From positions 11,962,001 through 12,026,000 of the forward strand of contig OX392527.1 of the NCBI GenBank assembly GCA_947623455.1: a stretch of DNA of 64,000 nucleotides, read 5' to 3'. The notes below the pieces were generated by a model. The model was not told the DNA's origin. It saw only the letters and a program-made list of their open reading frames with translations, and made no database searches. Of the stretch, positions 24,341-36,900 are shown one piece after another. The DNA is from Mimachlamys varia. Taxonomy: Eukaryota > Mollusca > Bivalvia > Pectinida > Pectinidae. The first letter of the stretch is position 1. Every line of letters starts with the position of its first letter. Position numbers and translations under genes: made by a program.

Positions 24341-24650
24341 AAACCTTTCCTGGTTATCCGGAAATAAGATTATTGCAGCCGCCATGCTAATAGAATATCC
24401 CGGATGTGACAGGTGTGACGTCACATTCCGCCAAGTATAGTAGAGTGTTTTATATTGTTTTTAGGTAGAAAAGCACCAAAACTAATAGAGTGGTTCAAAA
24501 TGAAATATACTTAATATGGGTAATTAAATCAGAGGCTCTAAAAAGTCTCAGACATGCGGTATGTTTAACTTAAATCAACAACAACTACTTACGCATGCGT
24601 AGAGACAGTTTCCGCTATAAAGTCAAGTAACTTCCGTTCAACTTTGCATT
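24341..24650. promoter_or_regulatory. TATA-less promoter candidate, possibly bidirectional
   Basis: Within 300 bp there is an ETS-type site (atccggaaat, 24356-24365), a YY1-type site (gccgccat, 24379-24386), a second ETS-like ccggatgt (24401-24408), a perfect CRE TGACGTCA (24416-24423) and an NRF1-like palindrome acgcatgcgt (24591-24600). Such clusters are typical of housekeeping promoters. It lies 3.4 kb before the PDPK1 start codon, whose exon has an upstream acceptor, and 1.4 kb right of a minus-strand non-coding exon, so it may drive both genes. Confidence 0.5.
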
Positions 24651-24996
24651 TGCTCCTAACGAAGAGAAAGTGATGAATTATTTTTGTTCTGTTATGAGAA
24701 ATGATGTTTAAATTCGGGTAGGTGTTATCTTACGTAACTCCCTTCCTATACATAATTTCAAATCATGGTTATATCTGAAAGCATTCGAGAAATATTATTA
24801 AGTAAGACCAACAGTCACCCGGAAGGATGCGGCTAATAATAAGCACTGAGCAGATGCAGAATTTTGCATATCTTTCATTATTCAGCACTAACACTACGCA
24901 TGTACCTATAGCTATAACACATTAATGCGGTCGCTTGACATTGATAAATCTTAAATCCATTAGTAATATGACAAAGGCAAAGTCTTAAAGGCCCAA

Positions 24997-25020
24997 TTTA
25001 TCTATCTATCTATCTATCTA
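24997..25020. repeat. (ATCT)n microsatellite
   Basis: About six copies of tatc/atct. Confidence 0.9.
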
Positions 25021-26444
25021 TGAATAATGTCAACTCCTCTTCCGAGTGTTACTGACATGAAAGTGCGCGTCGATTTGTTAGTAAAGTGAGGTGAAAAGTT
25101 CTAAAAGTCTGATGGGACCAATTACCATCAGATAAAGTGAGGAACAGAAATGTTAAATTGTTAAAAAGTGAAAGAAAAGAAGAAAAATTTAAAAGGATAA
25201 AAACACTGTCCTCCGATCTAATACTGGATGGTTGCCAAACCCAGCTTGAAAGCTTCAACTTAATTTACGTAACTTCAGGAAAATTTTCGTGATTCTGAAA
25301 ACCTCTGAAAAAAAATCCAGTTGATAACCAGGAAAAAATGATCCTAAAACGAAGTAAACCTGAGCGGTAACTAACAAGAAACTCTTGACAAAAAAATCCA
25401 AAGAATTGAAAATTATTCAGGTGGGGCCCACTTCAACAACAAACCGACGGTCGAAATGGAAGCATGTTTACAAATAGCGTGTTTCAAATGCTGCTGTACC
25501 GGTAACAGCGAAAGAATTCATCTTGAATATTGCTGATATCAGTTAATCTTAACTAAATCTATAAATATAATAAGGTATTAGGCTTGATTTTCACTTCAAG
25601 TTTTGCCGAAAGTTACGTATATTGGGCCTTTAAAAAGAACGTAGCTTTAGAAAATCCCTGATATTTACTGAGAATTATTCATATATATATATACGTACTA
25701 TGCCTAGTTCAGAATGAGATAAAATTCTCATAATTTAAAGTCGGCAAGTAAAAAAAAAAAACAGCTTCTGAAGCAAAGACAGAGATAAATGCTGAAATAT
25801 ATTCCTGTTATTTTCAACTTGCTGGAAATAACCAATGAAGGATGAGTGTGACATAACCTATTGTGCGACATGTTTCCAGTTTCTCCACTGGACGAAAAAA
25901 AATCAAAGGAAAAGGGTAGCAAGGGGAAATAACTCTGTTTATGCACCCATATTATACCATTCAAGGGCTTACCTCGAGTACCCGAGAGCTGCGCTCTTTA
26001 TAGCCTATCGATCGGGACACAAAGAATTGAAAGATGTTTATATCAATTAATGTAATGCTTGACCCGGGGCACTGGCTGTTCTCCTATTTAACTTGATGGT
26101 GTTTGGTAATATATAATAACACACTTCTTTGGGTTGAACTGTATCTGCCAGGTAACCTTCCACTTATGCAATTTTTCCATGTCATTTTGGAGAGAGAGTT
26201 TATCTTAGTGTTTTTAATGGTTCTGTTAATGATTCAATCATCAACAAACAGACACAAATTAAAATTGACAGATTATGGAATATATTTATAATAGTAAAAG
26301 AAGGGGTCTAACCTTATATCACCCAAACTAGCAACTCTGATTCAATTATTACCACTCTTAACTTATTTTAAGATATACCCATTTTTCGAACAGGTATGTG
26401 GACGTGACATACATGCCATAAGCTGTATTGGACATACAGGATTA

Positions 26445-26700
26445 ACATACTTGTCAACCCTCTCTATTTACGAGGGAGACTCCTGATTATGGACCCTAAA
26501 ATGTTGCATTTTCAACTTTGGAATTTACTTAACTGTTCCTATTTTTAAAGATGTGAAGACTTCATCTGAAAGAAGAGCTCCAAAGAAGCCATTTAAAAGT
26601 GTCATTTTTCCTCTGAATGTACATATATACATGTTATTTATGTTCAATTTTGAGCATGCGTAATCTCCCCCATGGAAATTTTTAAAAATTGGCAGTATGG
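26445..26700. repeat. dispersed MITE-like element
   Basis: It begins with catacttgtcaaccctc and ends with the loosely inverted aaaattggcagtatgg. The sequence resembles a dispersed repeat class seen in invertebrate genomes. No clear target duplication and no coding capacity. The call rests on the weak inverted ends and on recognition. Confidence 0.3.
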
Positions 26701-27817
26701 ATTAACTGAAACAGCAGTGTTGTTAAGTACACCTATACTGTAACCCTGTTGAAGAGCTGCATTATTATGTTGCATATTTACTTTCCCCAAATATATTTTA
26801 CTTCAATGTTTTAGCAGAAGTGTAAGATTTGAACATGTAAGATGTTCACTGGGTGTATAAAACCTATTTCAAGATAGAATGTAGCAATCTTCAGCTGATA
26901 CCACTTGATACTTTATAGAATTAATGTAGTTTTGCCGACTAATGTATGTCTTCTGAGACAAGTATACAATATATTGTGATAATGAAATTGATTAAATTTG
27001 ATAAAATATTGAGTCAAAGACACATGTCACATGTGGTGGACTAAAATATATAATATTTACAACATTTGATACATGAATACAAGTTTTAAAGGTAATCCTT
27101 TCTGAAAACTTATTAATGGCTATATGTTTTCATTGTTCAGCTATTATATATCTTGTTCTAATTCATTTGTGATGTAAATTGGCATTTGATAGGTCAATTA
27201 AAATCATTTACGACAGTTACCCCGGTACACATTTACATGTGAATTTAACGCCCAGATGGCGATTATTAATGATATTCATGACATCACAAAAAAATTACCT
27301 TAAACCGAAAGGTCAATTGAATCCACTTCACTTTGGATATTCCTAAAATCACTAATCCACAGCGGAGACACAAGAAATTGATGAAATAATAATTATAACT
27401 TAAAAATCTTTGTTTCTATCAGGAGTTTTCATTGATTTGAAAAAAAAGGGAATGACTCTACTGAATTTTGAAATTTGCAGCATTGTATCATGGTTATACT
27501 GTACTGGGGACATAAAAATACATAAATGTTATCCCCTTATTAAACCTTGTCATCTTTTTTAACTATTTGTCATCTTTTATCTATGAAGTCTGCAGTATTC
27601 ATGCTGGAAGTCAGCTATGACACCGGATAGAAACATGACAATGTTAGGTAAATCGTGGATCATTTTTCCTCTAGTTTCATGTATGCGTATTCCCCCAGCT
27701 GATCCTGTTATGAAGTTTATTGATCAAAGTGAGTGGATATAAAACAGTTGAAAAGTTACTTCAGAATCTATAATAGTTTGTAGTCATAAATTTGATCTTG
27801 AAAATGTTTACTTTCAG

Positions 27818-27950
27818 TGAAAGATTGAAGTGAAAGACCAAGAGGATGTCTCAGGACGACTCTGCCAAAATAAATGGGAAGAAAGCCACCAAGAAAACCC
27901 CAAATGACTTCATATTTGGGAAAGTCATCGGGGAAGGATCATTTTCAACA
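27818..27950 (+). CDS. PDPK1: PDPK1 exon with start codon (coding 27846-27950)
   Basis: A likely acceptor (tttactttcag) ends at 27817, so 27818-27845 is probably 5' UTR spliced to an upstream non-coding exon. The ATG has A at -3 and an in-frame TGA twelve bases upstream (27831). The exon codes residues 1-35, a lysine-rich N-terminus followed by [15 protein letters not shown], the first half of the glycine loop. The donor is aca|gtaata, phase 0. Human PDK1 has roughly 60 more residues before this point. Confidence 0.9.
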
Positions 27951-30900
27951 GTAATAAAACTTTCTTCATTTTTGCAAATAAGGATTTCCATATCTTATGA
28001 TAATGTTATTTACTTGTTTACAAGTTTTATTATCAAGACTAGAAGACACTGTCAAGCTGAATTACAGTGAATTGTCAGTGCATCATTTGGCTTAATTGTT
28101 ATAAAAACCAGTATTCTCATCAAATACTGTAAACATACATATTTTTGCGGTAATCTTATTTTAGCTAAATATGATTGCACTAATTGGAGTATATATATGG
28201 TTCTATAGTAATTACCACGGATGCGCGAATTTATCATTGAGGTAATGTGCCAAAATCTGACAGTGCGCTAAAATTTGATTGTGCCAATTTAAGTACATTT
28301 GAAGTAATCTCTATATGTTTTGTGACATGAGTACATAATATTGTAATGGCTTTAAATTGCTGATAAAGAATTATTATTACATTTATCATTACATGTATCA
28401 ATGTCTATATTTTAGGTGTATTTGGCAAAAGAAATAGAATCTGGCAATGAATTTGCAGGTGAGTATTGGTGTTTTACCAAATATTCTTTTTTATAACTTA
28501 AGGGCACAAGGATCCCGGACCTCAAAAATGTGTTATGATATCAATTGGGGAATATGTTGATTTTATAAAAAAACATATTCTGAACATAGTAAATATATTT
28601 GTACTGTAATATAATGTATTCAATATATTGATGACACATGCATGGGAACTGATATGAATGCAATATGAATCTGGTATTGTTAGAGTTATTAGATAATGAC
28701 AATATGCGATGAAGTGGTTATAATTGGGAATTAATGATCGTAACAAGAAACAGTTGTTTATAGGTAAACCCAATTATAACCCGCCAAACAAAGTTAAGTT
28801 GGTTATACTGGAATAACGAGGTCTGTACCACACAAGTCCAGATCTGTGAGCATATCATTGTTTGCGTAACTCATCCGGGGCATGTGAACAAGGTTGCAGT
28901 AGACCCTTTTATTCAGGAGTTTAATATGCCTCATTGTAAGAACTGATTATACAAAGATAAAAGATGAACACAGTAGCAAACAGACCAAGGTTTATTTGTT
29001 GCTTCCAAATTTATAATGATATATACCAACATAAAACCTGACTGTATGTCTCAGATGATGAAGATGGATTAATTTTGATGACACAAAAGTAGCCGGCGAA
29101 AATTGTCAAAGTACCTGGCGATAAATCGCCGAGTGTCGGCTCTTATTGACAACCTTGTGTCACTCTAGTTTCTGTAATGTTATACAGTATGTATAAGTAA
29201 TAAGAAAAATGACAGTCTGTTTCTACACTCTTCTATTTTCATGTATGGACTGTTTGTACAAATGTAAACTTGTGAATAGTAACTTTGTGGAGTCTTAAGA
29301 ACATCAAAAACAATGACATAACGTAGTGGTCAAAATATGATTTCATTTGATTTCAAATTATTCAATTTATGATAAGTTACTTACCATTACAGTTAAGGTG
29401 CTGGATAAACGTCATATTATGTTATCATCAAAGTTAAGGTGCTGGATAAATGCCATATTATGTTACTTATTATTAAAGTTAAGGTGCTGGATAAACGCCA
29501 TATTATGTTACTTTACAGTTAAGGTGCTGGATAAATGCCATATTATGTTACTTATCATTACAGTTAAGGTGCTGGATAAATGCCATATTATGTTACTTAT
29601 CATTAAAGTTAAGGTGCTGGATAAACGCCATATTATGTTACTTTACAGTTAAGGTACTGGATAAATGCCATATTATGTTACTTATCATTACAGTTAAGGT
29701 GCTGGATAAATGCCATATTATGTTACTTATCATTAAAGTTAAGGTGCTGGATAAATGCCATATTATGTTACCATTACAGTTAAGGTGCTGGATAAATGCC
29801 ATATTATGTTACCATCAAAGTTAAGGTGCTGGATAAATGCCATATTATGTTACTTATCATTACAGTTAAGGTGCTGGATAAATGCCATATTATGTTACTT
29901 ATCATTAAAGTTAAGGTGCTGGATAAATGCCATATTATGTTACTTTACAGTTAAGGTGCTGGATAAATGCCATATTATGTTACTTATCATTACAGTAAAG
30001 GTGCTGGATAAATGCCATATTATGTTACTTTACAGTTAAGGTGCTGGATAAATGCCATATTATGTTACTTTACAGTTAAGGTGCTGGATAAATGCCATAT
30101 TATGTTACTTATCATTAAAGTTAAGGTGCTGGATAAATGCCATATTATGTTACCATTACAGTTAAGGTGCTGGATAAATGCCATATTATGTTACTTTACA
30201 GTTAAGGTGCTGGATAAATGCCATATTATGTTACCATTACAGTTAAGATGCTGGATAAACACCATATTATGTTACCATTACAGTTAAGGTGATGGATAAA
30301 CACCATATTATGTTACCATTACAGTTAAGGTGATGGCTAAACGCCATATTATGTTATCATCAAAGTTAAGGTGCTGGATAAACACCATATTATGTTACTA
30401 TTACAGTTAAGGTGATGGATAAACGTCATATTTGATTATGTTATCATCAAAGTTAAGGTGCTGGATAAATGCCATATTATGTTACCATTACAGTTAAGAT
30501 GCTGGATAAACACCATATTATGTTACCATTACAGTTAAGATGCTAGATAAACACCATATTATGTTACCATTACAGTTAAGATGCTAGATAAACACCATAT
30601 TATGTTACTTTACAGTTAAGGTGCTGGATAAACGCCATATTATGCGTGAGAAGAAGACCCAATATGTGATGAGAGAGAAGGAAGTACTGATGAAGCTGAA
30701 CCATGCTTTCTTTATACGACTATTTTACACGTTCCAGGACCAAGACAGACTCTGTATCTTTGATTTTGTACATAAGTGTACTGTGTATTTAGTTAGTGAT
30801 GCTTCTAAGGTTCATTTAGAGCTATTCTACTTGCAAATATAATTGTCTAAGATTTCTGAATTGAAAGTGAAAGTGTTTCTAGATATAATTGTTTTCTAGG

Positions 30901-33900
30901 ATTAAAAATCGTTGAAAATTTAGAGATGTGTCCAAGGGCTATATGCTTTATATAGGTATAAGTGAATTTGAGCTTTCAGGCCTTATCACAACATGCATTT
31001 TATTAATTAGATACATTCTGAGTGTGTAACTAAGCTAACAAGTTGTTTGATGTTAAACCATCCATTATACTGTACTAGCCCATATTTATAAAGTTCTAGT
31101 GTGCCAATATTAAATCAGATCTTTCTATAATCCATGATTTCAATACATCAAATTGATCAAGGTATTAATTGCCTTTTGATGGATACCAAATGTTCAGTAT
31201 CTTTTATTTGGACACCAATAGTTACAGCCATGTTAGAAACACGTTTAGAGAGAGACTGATTCACCAGGATGTCAGCTTCCTTATCTGTATAGACTTTGTA
31301 CTCAGCTATGCTAGACAGGGAGAACTTTTGGACTACCTCAATAGATTGTCATGTTTTGATGAGAACTGTACCAGGTGGTATGCAGCGGAACTGGTTTTGG
31401 CTCTGGAGCATATGCATAACCTGGGTGTGATTCACAGGTAATTCTTGTAGTGTAAGAAATGTCATCTTGACGCTTGAATATAATAACATTTTGGCATGTT
31501 ACCCTAGATTTACTAGCTATATAGCTGACCAATCTCTATGATAATGAAATTATGATATTTTATGGCAACTGTTTCACAATTCCTTACAGGAAAAAGCAGA
31601 GAAAAGGGATGTTTTATAGATGTTGTACAAGAAAAATACTACTAACCTGATTCCCTTATATAAAAGATCTTGGATAAAAAGGTTCAACTATAATTAAATA
31701 TAAACTTTATTTATTTTACAACAATTATGAAGCAAGTTGTACAGCTTATATTAATCACTCTTGTTGGCCAAGATGTTAGATATTGAAGGGAGTAGGAGGG
31801 AGTGAAGGGAGAATGAGGAAGTGGAGGGAGAAGAGGGGAGTGAAGGGAGTAGGAGTGAGTAGGAGTGAGTGAAGGGAGAATGAGGGAGTGAATGAAGAAG
31901 GAGGGAGTGAAGGGAGAATGAGGACGTGGAGGGAGTGAAGGGAGTAGGAGGGAGTAGGAGTGAGTAGGAGGGAGTAGGAGGGAGAAGGAGGGAGAAGGAG
32001 GGAGTGAAAGGAGAATGGGAAAGTGGAGGGAGTGAATGGAGAAGGAGGGAGTGAAAAGAGTAGGAGGGAGTGAAGGGAGTAGGAGGTAGTAGGAGGGAGT
32101 GAAGGGAGAATGAGGAAGTGGAGGGAGTGAATGGAGAAGGATGGAGTGAAGGGAGAATGAGGAAGTGGAGGGAGTGAATGGAGAAGGAAGGAGTGAAAAG
32201 AGTAGGAGGGAGTGAAGGGAGTAGGAGGGAGTGAAGGGAGAAGGAGGGAGTGAAGGGAGTAGGAGGGAGTGAATGGAGAAGGAGGGAGTGAAAAGAGTAG
32301 GAGGGAGTGAAGGGAGTAGGAGGTAGTAGGAGGGAGTGAAGGGAGAATGAGGAAGTGGAGGGAGTGAATGGAGAAGGATGGAGTGAAGGGAGAATGAGGA
32401 AGTGGAGGGAGTGAATGGAGAAGGAAGGAGTGAAAAGAGTAGGAGGGAGTGAAGGGAGTGAAGGGAGTAGGAGGGAGTGAAGGGAGAAGGAGGGAGTGAA
32501 GGGAGTAGGAGGGAGTGAAGGCAGAAGGAGGGAGTGAAGGGAGTAGGAGGGAGTGAAGGGAATAGGAGGGAGTGAAGGGAGTAGAAGGGAGTGAAGGGAG
32601 TAGGAGGGAGTGAAGGGAGTAGGAGGGAGTGTAGGGAGTGAAGGGAGTAGGAGGGAGTAAAGGGAGTAGGAGGGAGTGAAGGGAGAAGGAGGGAGTGAAG
32701 GGAGTAGGAGGGAGTGAAGGGAGTAGGAGGGAGTGAAGGGAGTAGGAGGGAGTAAAGTGAGTAGGAGGGAGTGAAGGGAGAAGGAGGGAGTGAAGGGAGT
32801 AGGAGGGAGTGAAAGGAGTAGGAGGGAGTGAAGGGAATAGGAGGGAGTGAAGGGAGTAGAAGGGAGGGAAGGGAGTAGGAGGGAGTGAAGGGAGTTGAAG
32901 GGAGTGAAGGGAATAGGAGGGAGTGAAGGGAGTAGAAGGGAGTGAAGGGAGTAGGAGGGAGTGTAGGGAGTGAAGGGAGTAGGAGGGAGTAAAGGGAGTA
33001 GGAGGGAGTGAATGGAGAAGGAGGGAGTGAAAAGAGTAGGAAGGAGTGAAGGGAGTAGGAGGTAGTAGGAGGGAGTGAAGGGAGAATGAGGAAGTGGAGG
33101 GAGTGAATGGAGAAGGATGGAGTGAAGGGAGAATGAGGAAGTGGAGGGAGTGAATGGAGAAGGAAGGAGTGAAAAGAGTAGGAGGGAGTGAAGGGAGTAG
33201 GAGGGAGTGAAGGGAGTGAAGGGAGTAGGGGGAGTGAAGGGAGTAGGAGGGAGTGAAGGGAGAAGGAGGGAGTGAGGGGAGTAGGAGGGAGTGAAGGCAG
33301 AAGGAGGGAGTGAAGGGAGTGAATGGAGAAGGATGGAGTGAAGGGAGAATGAGGAAGTGGAGGGAGTGAATGGAGAAGGAAGGAGTGAAAAGAGTAGGAG
33401 GGAGTGAAGGGAGTAGGAGGGAGTGAAGGGAGTGAAGGGAGTAGGGGGAGTGAAGGGAGTAGGAGGGAGTGAAGGGAGAAGGAGGGAGTGAAGGGAGTAG
33501 GAGGGAGTGAAGGGAGTGAAGGTAGTAGGATGGAATGAAGAGAGTAGGAGGGAGTGAAGTGAGGAGGAGGGAGTGAAGCAAAATAGGTCTGAGTAATAAT
33601 CATCAAACAGTACAAACTCATTTGTTCTTTTTACAGAGATTTGAAGCCGGAAAACATCTTGCTAAATGATGGAATGCATATACAGATAACAGATTTTGGA
33701 AGTGCCAAAATATTAGATAAGCAGGAATCAACAAAAAGTGGACCTGGTACGTTGATTGAAATCTTTATATGCAGATTTAATGGAAATACATATAACTTCC
33801 TTGTGGTGAGATAAACTCCAAGATATAATAACTAGTTTGGTAGTTCAGCCTTATTTATCAGCTATACACAACCACAAGTATGACCTGGAGACATAGCTTG

Positions 33901-36900
33901 GATAAAATTTAACCTATATTAAGAATGTTTTGCTAAGACATCTTGAATGCCCAAATGAATGATACATAGCCCCTGGGTATCTTGGTTTAAAGGCACTTGA
34001 GTCAAATCCTTGGAGATTTTTCAAGTAAGTTGGTTTGTGATTCAATATTTTCCTGTAATAATTTTTCCTGTACAATTTCAGTACATTACTTAGCTGATAC
34101 CTGTGTAGAACCACTTCTAGTTGTAATTAATGTTCCTTATATTTGATCTTAAGAACCTTCCCAAGAGTCTGGAAACCAGCCTAAGAGGAAGAACTCTTTT
34201 GTGGGAACAGCACAGTATGTGTCGCCTGAAATCCTCACCAGTAAAACAGCCTGTAGCAGGTAAGGGCAGTCAGTGGAGCAGATATACTAACACAAGTAAC
34301 TGAATTCTGGGAGAACACATGTACACAATGTACAAATAAGTCTGTTGTCTAACTGTTAGTCCTTTTGCTTTAGAAAACTTAATCTATGCATGACCTTTGA
34401 ACTTGTAAATCTCTTTTTTTATTGTTCTGCTACAGCCAATGTTGGCAGCAAAGTAGCTAATTAAAAGTAGACTTGCTCTGATTGGATGTTGCAGAGGGAA
34501 AATTCAGAGTAACAAAGAAAGGACATTGGCTAGCCAGTGCACTCTGTCTGAAAGTGACAATACCAGTTTTCTTGTGTCCGATCAATTCATAAAACATAGG
34601 CGTTTTTGTCAAGTAGTTTTAATAAAAACTTTCTAGGATAATTGTGATTGTGTTAAGAAATAACAGTTGATAAAAGTAACTTAGCCATTTTGGTCGTCAA
34701 GTAGTTTTAGTAAAAACAATTCTAGGAAAATTGTGATTGTGTTAACAAAATAACAGTTGATATAAGTAACTTAGCCATTTTGGTCGTCAAGTAGTTTTAG
34801 TAAAAATAATTCTAGGAAAATTGTGATTGTGTTAAGAAATAACAGTTCATAAAAGTATATTGCAGAGCTGACTTTTTCTCATATGGTCAGTTATACTCTA
34901 GGCATAGAGAATGTGTTCTGCTAGATTGAACTTACCTGGGTATAACATTAAGAGTTGATGCTGTTTGCTGTTGCCGCAAGTGGTGTCATCCACTTTTGCT
35001 TGAAGTTCCTGCAGGCCAACTTCCCAAGTCACTGTATTTCCTTGCGGAAGTTTTCAAAAACATCAATAATAGAATTTGCACTGGAGACACCATAATGATC
35101 ATTTCACCTGATTCAAAGGACCCGAATTGAGATACTGGTCCATATAATACTACAGAGTTAACAAGTACAACTTTCATATTAATTGTCACTGAAGTATCAT
35201 CTGGCCCGTACTGCAGCATCAAATAATTTTATTTTATCCATCAAACTGTTGATTGCTTCAATTGTATTTTGAAATGTCTATACCTGTCTGACTGTTTCAG
35301 TTCTGACCTTTGGGCTCTAGGCTGCATAATTTACCAGTTATTATCAGGGCTAGTTCCATTCCGTGGAGGGTAAGATCTTCAGTACAGAAAAAGATTAATA
35401 TAGGCTTGGCCTGTTGTCTAATCCATTTATTGATACTGATGTTAACTAATTCTTTGTATTTTTTGTTAATTGTTTATTGTATCAATAATAAAATATTTTG
35501 AAATTCAAAATCTTAAGTAAGTTTTACCAGTGAAATGTAAAATTAACGCAACCTATTAGTCAAGTGATAGTTATAAAACTATTTCTATATCGGATTTTAA
35601 TCTATGCATGTACATTAGACAAGTACTATACAACAGAGTGGTCATATGATAAATCATCTCCACTTATCAAGGGTTATGATCCAGTACTCTTAGAGGAGGG
35701 TACTGAGTCGTGACCTGTGGTAAGCGAAGATGGTGATAGATATAGCAAGGTAGGTGTATTCCTATTCTAGATAGTACATATATGATAATTATAACAATAC
35801 TTGAGTAACATAGTAATGATAACGAGGTACTGCCTTCATATAATGAATAAATAATGACTTCAGCATCTTTTCTTTAAATTTCTGTTCTTTTCTAATCTCC
35901 AGTCCAAAGTATAAATATTAAAACTGTTCAATATTACAAAAATAAGTGAGCGTTCTAACATTTATATTTATTTTCTTATTCTTTTGTAGACATGAATATC
36001 AAATCTTTCAGAAGATTATGAAGCTGGAGTATGAGTTCCCTGATGGTTTTAGTTCTGTAGCGAGAGATTTAGTTGAGAAATTATTGGTAAGTTGTACAAT
36101 CCTTTGGAGATTTCAGAAAGATTCCCAGGTAATGGTTATATATGGTTATTCTTTGTTAACCAGTAGTAAACACTTCAAATACCTTCAGATACATATTGTG
36201 TGTAAGGTTTCAAATGTGAGCAGCTTTACTTATAATCAATACCAGGGGTGGAGAGACAACACCCTACGAGGTAGTAAATTATTTAAATCCAGATATAAAC
36301 CTGCCATTGATACAGGTGTTTACAAGAGATCTCACAAAACATTCAGGTAATATTCAGCCCAACACCGAGGTTCTTTTGATGGTCCAATTTTTAATACAAT
36401 GCTCTCTGTTAAAAATTAAACCATCAAAAGAACCTCCATGTTGGGCTCGCTGATTAACTCGCAGCATTATCCCCATGATATTTCTTCCCTATTAATTTGG
36501 ACACTGAGGAATATGAACAGTATTGTTTACACAATATTTAATTGTTCGATTAAATGTTATTGAAACAATGTCATTTTCTGAGGAATTGATAACTCAACTC
36601 ACTCAACAAAAATAACCATAGTTACATCCATATTTAACAGTAACTAAGGTGACACAATCCATTATTAAATATTGATCAATATTTTTCTTACGTTTGGAAA
36701 CTGGAGTTTTAGAACTACAGTAATTTCAGTACTTAAATTAACTTGATGTGTATGTATGTTATACTAGAATACACCAGCTGGGTTTTAGTAACAGTAATTT
36801 CAGTCCTTGGATTAACTTGATGTGTATTTGTGTTATATACACCAGTTGTGTTGTAGTAACAGTTATTTCAGTACTTTGATTAACGTGATGTGTATGTGTG

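Larger units (their letters stand above)
24651..27817. other. probable first intron of PDPK1
   Basis: Between the promoter cluster and the exon carrying the PDPK1 start codon. Holds the ATCT microsatellite and the MITE-like element at 26445-26700. No coding exon recognised, though an alternative first coding exon supplying a longer N-terminus could lie here. Confidence 0.4.

Noticed and set aside
31711..33621. Overlapping minus-strand open frames of 636 and 601 codons
   Set aside because: Translation of the 19-bp purine array, which lacks stops in every minus frame. No start context, splice pattern or complex composition.
35946..36350. 134-codon open frame read as one exon
   Set aside because: The part after 36086 leaves the PDK1 alignment exactly at a consensus gtaagt donor, and exon 9 continues the family sequence.
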